Below, piece after piece: positions 50,690 through 56,043 of a stretch of 56,043 bases of DNA. A program made the translations under genes and the position numbers. Source of the stretch: JBHGXV01 sp041920505. Its GTDB lineage: Bacteria; Bacillota; Bacilli; Brevibacillales; Brevibacillaceae. Within the stretch, counting starts at the first letter, position 1; every line of letters begins with the position of its first letter. Below the pieces are notes generated by a model, which worked only from the letters and a program-made list of their open reading frames with translations, was not told the DNA's origin and made no database searches. The DNA lies in contig JBHGXV010000057.1 of the NCBI GenBank assembly GCA_041920505.1, positions 1 to 56,043 on the forward strand, in the 5' to 3' direction.

Positions 50690-52453
50690 ATGCATACCAA
50701 TCTGCGCTCGTTTCTCGACCAGTTGCGTCGGGAAGGGCAACTTGTCGAAATAGACGCGCCGGTGGATCCCTATCTGGAGTTGGCCGAAATTCACCGCCGC
50801 GTGATCGCCGAAGGGGGCCCCGCTCTGTTGTTCACCAATGTCAAAGGCAAGTCGTTTCCGGTGGTGACCAACCTGTTCGGAACAGCCCAACGGGTGGACA
50901 TGGCTTTCGGACCGAAGCCGGAGGCGGTCGTGCGCGAACTGGTGCACAGCCTGGATATGCTGTTGCCGCCCCGCCTGTCGTCGCTCTGGCAATTGCGCGA
51001 TCCGCTGCTCTCGGTGCTCAGGGCGGGCACGAAACGGGTCTCCCCTTCGCAGGCGCCCATCCTGCAAGTGAGCACCACGGACGTGGACATGACCGAACTG
51101 CCGGCGCTCACAAGCTGGCACGAGGACGGCGGCCCGTTCGTTACCCTGCCGCTCGTCTACACCGAACACCCGGAGACAAAGGAGCACAATCTGGGGATGT
51201 ACCGCATCCAGATCTACGACCGCAACACGACCGGGATGCACTGGCAGATTCACAAGGGAGGCGGCTTCCATCACTATGAAGCGGAACGGCGCAACCAGCC
51301 GCTGCCGGTCACGCTGACCATCGGCGGGCCGCCCGCGCTGATCGTCTCCGCGATCGCCCCGCTGCCGGAGATGGTGCCGGAGTTGATTTTCGCTTCCCTG
51401 TTGATGGGCGAAAAACTGAAGCTGGTCGACGTGCCCAACCATCCGCACCGGATCGTGGCGGAGGCGGAATTCGCCTTCGGAGGCATTGTGCCACCGCACG
51501 AACGGCGTCCCGAGGGACCGTTTGGCGACCACTTCGGGTATTACTCGTGGCAGCACGACTTCCCCGTCTTTCACGTCAAACAGATGTGGCGGCGCAAGGA
51601 CGCGATCTACCCCGCGACCGTCGTCGGCAAGCCGCGCCAGGAAGACTACTACATCGGCGAATACCTGCAACGCCTGCTCTCTCCGTTGTTCCCGGTGGTC
51701 ATGCCGGGTGTCAAGTCGCTGTGGACGTATGCGGAGACCGGCTTCCACGCGCTGGCCGGTGCCGTCGTGCGGGAAAGTTACTACAAGGAAGCGATGGCCC
51801 ACGCCTTCCGCATCATGGGCGAAGGCCAGTTGACCCTCACCAAGTTTCTGATCGTGACCGACGTGCCGTGTGACTTGTCCGACTTCGGGACGTTTCTTGC
51901 GACGGTACTCGCCCGCTTCCAGCCGGAGCGCGACCTGCTCATCGTCAACGACACGTCCAACGACACGCTGGATTACACGGGACGCAAGTTTAACCACGGC
52001 AGCAAAGGAATTATGCTGGGCATCGGCCAGCCTGTCCGCGACCTGCCGCAAACGTACCCGGGCGGCGACATTCCCGGCATCACGAAGATTGCTCCGTTCT
52101 GCCCCGGCTGCCTGGTGATCTCCGGCCCGCGTTTCGATGAGGAGCCGGACTTGGGCGAGCGGCTTCTGCCTTATGTAAACGAGCATCTGCGCGACTGGCC
52201 GCTGATCTGCGTGGTCGACGACGCCTCAATCGCCGCAAGCCAGAGCAGCTTTTTGTGGACCGTGTTCACCCGCTTCGATCCCGCGCACGATTTGTACGCG
52301 CAATCGACGATCGTCCGCAACAAGATCCGCTACGAGGGACCGCTCCTGGTCGACGCCAGAATGAAGCCGTTCTACCCCGGCGAGGTGCTGACCCATCCGG
52401 ATATCGACGCCCTGGTCACCCGCCGCTGGCGCGAGTATTTTCCCAAGCGGTAA
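50690..52453 (+). CDS. UbiD-family prenylated-FMN decarboxylase
   Basis: This 587-aa enzyme has the UbiD three-domain layout. GMYRIQIYDRNTTGMHWQIHKG marks the prFMN-binding region, ERRPEGPFGDHFGYYS carries the catalytic Glu, and a late IVNDTSNDTLDYTGRKFNHGSKG loop lies in the C-terminal domain. It removes or adds carboxyl groups on an unsaturated or aromatic acid. No ubiX flavin prenyltransferase is nearby. Length is larger than the 470-490 aa of YclC or MqnL-type enzymes, so the substrate is open. The ATG is 12 nt from GAGGTG; a hairpin-forming GATCATCC/GGATGATC pair lies upstream. A terminator follows. Confidence 0.88.
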   Translation: MHTNLRSFLDQLRREGQLVEIDAPVDPYLELAEIHRRVIAEGGPALLFTNVKGKSFPVVTNLFGTAQRVDMAFGPKPEAVVRELVHSLDMLLPPRLSSLWQLRDPLLSVLRAGTKRVSPSQAPILQVSTTDVDMTELPALTSWHEDGGPFVTLPLVYTEHPETKEHNLGMYRIQIYDRNTTGMHWQIHKGGGFHHYEAERRNQPLPVTLTIGGPPALIVSAIAPLPEMVPELIFASLLMGEKLKLVDVPNHPHRIVAEAEFAFGGIVPPHERRPEGPFGDHFGYYSWQHDFPVFHVKQMWRRKDAIYPATVVGKPRQEDYYIGEYLQRLLSPLFPVVMPGVKSLWTYAETGFHALAGAVVRESYYKEAMAHAFRIMGEGQLTLTKFLIVTDVPCDLSDFGTFLATVLARFQPERDLLIVNDTSNDTLDYTGRKFNHGSKGIMLGIGQPVRDLPQTYPGGDIPGITKIAPFCPGCLVISGPRFDEEPDLGERLLPYVNEHLRDWPLICVVDDASIAASQSSFLWTVFTRFDPAHDLYAQSTIVRNKIRYEGPLLVDARMKPFYPGEVLTHPDIDALVTRRWREYFPKR

Positions 52454-52479
52454 GCGAGATTTCACGTTTCCACCACAAG

Positions 52480-52507
52480 CCCGGCAGGAAAACACTGCCG
52501 GGTTTTT
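52480..52507 (+). terminator. intrinsic terminator of UbiD gene
   Basis: CCCGGCAG (52480-52487) and CTGCCGGG (52495-52502) form a perfect stem followed by TTTTT. Confidence 0.93.
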
Positions 52508-52639
52508 GCCTGTCTTGCCACGGCATATAGAGTCAGAAAATTCCGTATTCTCATCGGGCACCCGACATATACTGTACCAACCTTGGGACTGGAATCGCCG
52601 GCACCAAGGCTCCAACACCATTTCAAAGGAGGGAACCTG

Positions 52640-54130
52640 ATGAAAACGCAATGGGAAGAAGGAGGGATTGTCACCCTGACGGAGGCGGGCGAACAGTTGA
52701 TCAAGGACAGCCCGATGTACAACGATGACCTTCGGCCGACGACGAAGGCCGAACACAACTGGACCGCCTACAACTTCGCCAGTCTGTGGATCGGGATGGC
52801 GATCTGTCTGCCGACGTATTCGCTCGCGGCAGGGCTGATCTCGCTCGGCATGAACTGGTGGCAGGCGATCGGGACGATTATCCTGGGGAACTGTATCGTT
52901 CTTATTCCGATTCTTCTGAATGCCCACGCCGGCACCAAGTTCGGCATCCCGTACCCCGTCTACGCCCGCCTCTGGTTTGGTTCCAAAGGCGCGCACATCC
53001 CGTCGCTCGCCCGCGCGCTGGTGGCCGCCGGCTGGTTTGGCATCAACTGTTGGTTCGGCGGAGCGGCGATCGACACGCTGTTGGTCGCGATGAGCGGATG
53101 GGAGCACGTGCCCGGCCATCTCGCCATCGCCTTTTTGTTCTTCTGGGCGCTTAACGTCTGGATCGCCTACCGGGGGCCGGAAGCGATTCGCCGGATGGAG
53201 TTCTGGGCCGCCCCGACGCTGATCGTCATGTCGCTCGCCCTGCTGGCCTGGGCGCTCAGCAAGGCTGGCGGCTGGGGGCCGATGCTCTCTGCTCCGTCCA
53301 GGTTCACCAGCGCCGGGGAGTTCTTCACCGTGTTTTTCCCGTCGCTGACCGGCGCCATCGCCTTCTGGTCGACGCTTGCTCTCAACATCCCCGACTTCTG
53401 CCGTTACGCGAAAAGCCAGCGGGCGCAGATCGTCGGCCAGTCCACGTCGCTGCCGACGACGATGGGGGGATTCTCGTTCATCGGGGTGGCGGTCGCCTCC
53501 GCCACGGTCGTGGTTTACGGCGAAGCGATCTGGGACCCGGCGGCGATCCTCGCCAAGTTCTCCCCGTTTGTCATCTTTCTCGGCACGCTGGGCATCATCC
53601 TCGCCACCCTGACCACCAACGTCGCCGCCAACGTCGTCGCGCCGGCCCGGGCGATTGAAAACCTTTGGCCGCGCCGGCTCACCTTCGGCATGGGGGCGAT
53701 CATCACCGGCCTGGTGGCCTTGCTGATGCAACCCTGGTACCTGCTGGAGAATTTCGGCAACTACATCTTCGGCTGGCTCGGCACGTACGGCGCCTTGCTC
53801 GGTCCGATCGACGGCATCGCCATCGCCGACTACTGGCTGGTGCGCAAACAGCGGATTCACGTCATCGAGCTGTATCGAACCGATGGCCGCTACAGCTATC
53901 GCGGCGGCTTCAATCAGAAGGCCGTCTGGGCCTTGCTGGTCGGGATCGCCGTGCCGCCCCTGGGCAAAACGCTGTTTGGCCTGAACGTCCTCTGGGACAA
54001 CGCCTGGACGGCAGGTCTATTGGTCTCGATGTTCGTCTACGCCTGGCTGATGCGAAACGACGAAAGCATCCTCTCTGCCGCCGAGTACGACGCGATTACC
54101 CGCTACGAAACTGAGGAGCGCGCAGTCTGA
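52640..54130 (+). CDS. NCS1-family nucleobase (uracil/allantoin-type) permease
   Basis: This 496-aa transporter has twelve predicted membrane helices. NWTAYNFASLWIGMAICLPTY near the N-terminus, GIPYPVYARLWFG, AAGWFGINCWFGG, LNIPDFCRYAKSQ and GPIDGIAIADYWLVRKQ are NCS1 family hallmarks (Mhp1, FurA, PucI types), used for Na+- or H+-driven import of uracil, hydantoins or allantoin. Beta-ureidopropionase and dihydropyrimidinase encoded next point to pyrimidines. AAAGGAGG precedes ATG 52640. It is transcribed separately, convergent with the hydrolase gene. Confidence 0.92.
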   Translation: MKTQWEEGGIVTLTEAGEQLIKDSPMYNDDLRPTTKAEHNWTAYNFASLWIGMAICLPTYSLAAGLISLGMNWWQAIGTIILGNCIVLIPILLNAHAGTKFGIPYPVYARLWFGSKGAHIPSLARALVAAGWFGINCWFGGAAIDTLLVAMSGWEHVPGHLAIAFLFFWALNVWIAYRGPEAIRRMEFWAAPTLIVMSLALLAWALSKAGGWGPMLSAPSRFTSAGEFFTVFFPSLTGAIAFWSTLALNIPDFCRYAKSQRAQIVGQSTSLPTTMGGFSFIGVAVASATVVVYGEAIWDPAAILAKFSPFVIFLGTLGIILATLTTNVAANVVAPARAIENLWPRRLTFGMGAIITGLVALLMQPWYLLENFGNYIFGWLGTYGALLGPIDGIAIADYWLVRKQRIHVIELYRTDGRYSYRGGFNQKAVWALLVGIAVPPLGKTLFGLNVLWDNAWTAGLLVSMFVYAWLMRNDESILSAAEYDAITRYETEERAV

Positions 54131-54184
54131 GCGGAAATCGGCCGCGACCCGTTGGGAAAACCCGGGTGTCTCCCTTTTGACCAG

Positions 54185-54231
54185 ACAACCGGCGAACGTG
54201 CCTGATGGCGCGTCTCACCGGTTGTTTTTTT
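54185..54231 (+). terminator. intrinsic terminator of permease gene
   Basis: ACAACCGG (54185-54192) and CCGGTTGT (54218-54225) form the stem, with a seven-T run. Confidence 0.9.
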
Positions 54232-54260
54232 GGCTGTCGGTCGGGTGGCGCTTGTTCCGG

Positions 54261-54292
54261 AAAAAACCGGCCAGCCGCGCGGGCTGACCGGT
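54261..54292 (-). terminator. intrinsic terminator of beta-ureidopropionase gene
   Basis: ACCGGCCAGCC and GGCTGACCGGT (one G-U or mismatch pair, GCGCG loop) are followed on the minus strand by TTTTTT (54266-54261). Confidence 0.9.
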
Positions 54293-54322
54293 GTTTTGCC
54301 TCTTCGTATTCGTATCTCGCGG

Positions 54323-55219
54323 TTACGGCAGCAGCCGAACCATGTCCTCGTAGGTTTCCGGCCGCCGGTCGCGGTAAAACTGCCACTGGTCCCGCACCTC
54401 GCGGATCAGGTTTTTGTCCATCTCGGCGATGACCACTTCGTCCTGATCCCGGCTGGCGATGGCGACGAACCGGCCGCGCGGATCGACCAGGTAGGACTGA
54501 CCGTAAAATTCGCCCATGTTCCACGGGGCTTCCACCCCGACGCGGTTGATCGCGGCCACGTAGTAGCCGTTGGCGACGGCGTGCGCCGGTTGCTCCAGCT
54601 TCCACAGATACTCCGACAAACCGGCCACGGTGGCCGACGGGTTGAACACGATCTCCGCGCCATTGAGACCCAAAAGCCGCGCACCTTCGGGGAAGTGGCG
54701 GTCGTAGCAGATGTAGACCCCTACCTTGGCGAACGCCGTGTCAAACACCGGATAGCCGAGATTGCCGGGTTTGAAATAATACTTTTCCCAGAAGCCGCAG
54801 CCTTTTTCCGGATCGCCGGCCGCGACGTGCGGAATGTGCTGCTTGCGGTACTTGCCGAGATACGTTCCGTCCGCGTCAATCACGGCGGCGGTATTGTAGT
54901 AGATGCCGACGCCTGCCTTTTCGTACACCGGCAGGATGATCACCGTGCCCAGTTCGGCCGCCAGCTTTTGAAACAGTTGCGTGGTCGGGCCGTCGGGCAC
55001 CTCTTCCGCCGATTCGTACCACTTGGTCTTCTGTTCGGCGCAAAAGTACGGCCCGAAGAAAATCTCCTGCAAGCAGATGATCTGCGCCCCTTTTTCCGCC
55101 GCCTCGCGGACAAGCCGGACGTGCTTCTCGATCGCCTTTTCCTTGTGGACGTGGACGGGCTCGTCGCCGTGCACGTCATGAGACGCCTGGATCAAACCGA
55201 TCACAACCTTGTTTGGCAT
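54323..55219 (-). CDS. beta-ureidopropionase / N-carbamoyl hydrolase (nitrilase family)
   Basis: This 298-aa amidohydrolase has the Glu-Lys-Cys triad: CLQEIFFGPYF (Glu 52), GKYRKQHIPH (Lys near 125) and VYICYDRHFPEG (Cys near 170). It cleaves N-carbamoyl-beta-alanine to beta-alanine, CO2 and ammonia as the last step of reductive pyrimidine breakdown. ATG 55219 is preceded by GAGGAGG. The dihydropyrimidinase gene ends 46 nt upstream, so the two are likely in one operon. A D-amino-acid carbamoylase is a less likely alternative. Confidence 0.9.
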   Translation of the reverse strand: MPNKVVIGLIQASHDVHGDEPVHVHKEKAIEKHVRLVREAAEKGAQIICLQEIFFGPYFCAEQKTKWYESAEEVPDGPTTQLFQKLAAELGTVIILPVYEKAGVGIYYNTAAVIDADGTYLGKYRKQHIPHVAAGDPEKGCGFWEKYYFKPGNLGYPVFDTAFAKVGVYICYDRHFPEGARLLGLNGAEIVFNPSATVAGLSEYLWKLEQPAHAVANGYYVAAINRVGVEAPWNMGEFYGQSYLVDPRGRFVAIASRDQDEVVIAEMDKNLIREVRDQWQFYRDRRPETYEDMVRLLP

Positions 55220-55265
55220 CGCTGTCTCCTCCTCTTTTTGTCTGGCATCAAACGTACCCTGCCGG

Positions 55266-56043
55266 TCAGGGCCGCCGGAACGTGGCCCGCTTCAGATACC
55301 GTCCCGCGCCCGGTCGGCCGACGAACTGTTTGTCGCGGATCACGAACGAACCCCGGGAGAGCACGCTCACCACTTCGCCGTGTACCTGCATCCCTTCGAA
55401 CGGATTGTAGTCGACGTTCATGTGATGGGTCTTGACGGACAAGGTGCGCGTGGCCGCCGGGTCGAATAGGACGATGTCCGCGTCCGCCCCGACGGCGATG
55501 GTCCCTTTTTGCGGGTAGAGACCGAACAGTTTTGCCGCCTTGGTGGCGATGACGTCGACAAACTGGTTGAGACTGATCCGTCCGGCATGCACGCCTTCGG
55601 AGTAAATGACGCTGAGACGGTCTTCGATCAGCGGGCCGCCGTTGGGAATTTTAGTGAAGTCGCCGCGCCCCAGTTCCTTTTGCCCGGTGAAGTTGAACGA
55701 GCAGTGGTCGGAGCCGACGGTTTGCAGGATGCCGCTGCGAAGCGCGTTCCACAGGATCTCCTGGTTCCACTTTTCCCGAAGCGGCGGCGACCAGACGTAC
55801 TTGGCCCCTTCAAAATCCGGCTTTTCCAGGGAACTAATGTCGAGTGTAAGAGACTGCGGGCAGGTCTCGCCGTAGACGTTCCAGCCTTTTTCCCGCGCTT
55901 CGGCGATCCGCTGCACGGCGGCGGCGCAGGAGACATGGACCACGTAGAGTTGCGAGTCGGCGAGCGCCGCGAGCGCGGCGGCCCTGCCGGTGGCCTCTCC
56001 TTCGGCTTCCGGCGGCCGGGTGAGCGCGTGATAGATCGGTTCA
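55266..56043 (-). CDS. dihydropyrimidinase, C-terminal part
   Basis: At least 259 codons run off the window end, so the N-terminus with the HxH metal site is missing. The visible part has VVHVSCAAAVQRI (metal His), VYGETCPQSLTLD, GSDHCSFNFTGQKELG with the catalytic metal Asp, IPNGGPLIEDRLSVIYSEGV and IAVGADADIVLFDP, all typical of dihydropyrimidinase/hydantoinase. It hydrolyses dihydrouracil or dihydrothymine to N-carbamoyl beta-amino acids and is upstream of its partner hydrolase gene. Confidence 0.94.
   Translation of the reverse strand, partial: EPIYHALTRPPEAEGEATGRAAALAALADSQLYVVHVSCAAAVQRIAEAREKGWNVYGETCPQSLTLDISSLEKPDFEGAKYVWSPPLREKWNQEILWNALRSGILQTVGSDHCSFNFTGQKELGRGDFTKIPNGGPLIEDRLSVIYSEGVHAGRISLNQFVDVIATKAAKLFGLYPQKGTIAVGADADIVLFDPAATRTLSVKTHHMNVDYNPFEGMQVHGEVVSVLSRGSFVIRDKQFVGRPGAGRYLKRATFRRP

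Noticed and set aside
50624..52186. 520-codon open frame on the minus strand
   Set aside because: It is opposite the UbiD gene, which has full family motifs. The frame has no start signal.
52226..53860. 544-codon open frame on the minus strand
   Set aside because: It is antisense to the NCS1 permease and the UbiD 3' end, with no domain and no ribosome-binding site.

Overview
The window comes from a GC-rich (about 60% in most genes), aerobic, Gram-positive Bacillales-type genome. The evidence is a caa3-type cytochrome oxidase operon with a lipoprotein CuA subunit fused to cytochrome c, kapB and yycC, a lipoteichoic-acid-synthase-type protein, strong AGGAGG ribosome-binding sites and a Bacillus-type long phenylalanine hydroxylase. 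A glutaminyl-tRNA synthetase and a small 4.5S-type SRP RNA set it apart from Bacillus itself. A Brevibacillus-like organism would fit, but this cannot be settled from the sequence alone.

Layout. 1-19.3 kb holds housekeeping genes: glnS, a membrane AbrB-type protein, Sir2, GIY-YIG and DUF2087 proteins, metallophosphoesterases, LysE, a frameshifted sporulation-type histidine kinase, an ABC ATPase, an LTA synthase-like enzyme, a double-CDGSH protein, kapB, alaX, the SRP RNA, mnmA, a HIT protein, a one-cysteine thioredoxin-like protein and yycC. 19.4-28.1 kb is a lower-GC insertion (sampled lines about 47-50% GC) with one tight five-gene operon. Its genes encode a pseudokinase fused to a UPF1/COG1112-type SF1 helicase, a single-HKD phospholipase D-family protein, a 698-aa unknown, a 143-aa unknown and an Hsp70-family ATPase. 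28.3-33.6 kb is ctaC-D-E-F-G plus a DUF420/CtaM gene. 34-39 kb holds an Na+/H+-type antiporter, a ResA-like thioredoxin, ccdA and phenylalanine 4-monooxygenase. 39.3-42 kb holds a CoA-transferase, a MaoC hydratase and an unknown. 42.2-48.1 kb is a TPP-riboswitch-controlled thiamin operon (tenI-thiS-thiG-thiE-tenA-thiZ-thiX-thiY). 48.2-56 kb holds small membrane proteins, GNAT, VOC, a UbiD decarboxylase and a reductive pyrimidine degradation cluster (NCS1 permease, beta-ureidopropionase, dihydropyrimidinase running off the edge).

The most interesting locus is 19,438-28,072. The first two genes match the architecture I recall for type I Mokosh anti-phage systems (kinase-like domain plus COG1112 helicase, then a PLD nuclease). 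Here they are joined, with ATGA start-stop overlaps, to three further genes. Two of the extra proteins share a C-terminal module of about 70 residues that I do not recognise, and the last is an Hsp70 apparently without the usual lid. The kinase-like domain has lost its HRD and DFG residues. This looks like an expanded, possibly undescribed defence operon.

Other notable signals are a candidate 88-nt small RNA at 9,539-9,626 carrying a 10-nt copy of the 16S anti-Shine-Dalgarno sequence, a 13-bp inverted repeat embedded in the promoter of the DUF2087 regulator, a cre-like site in front of the phenylalanine hydroxylase gene, and two single-base frameshifts that break a histidine kinase.
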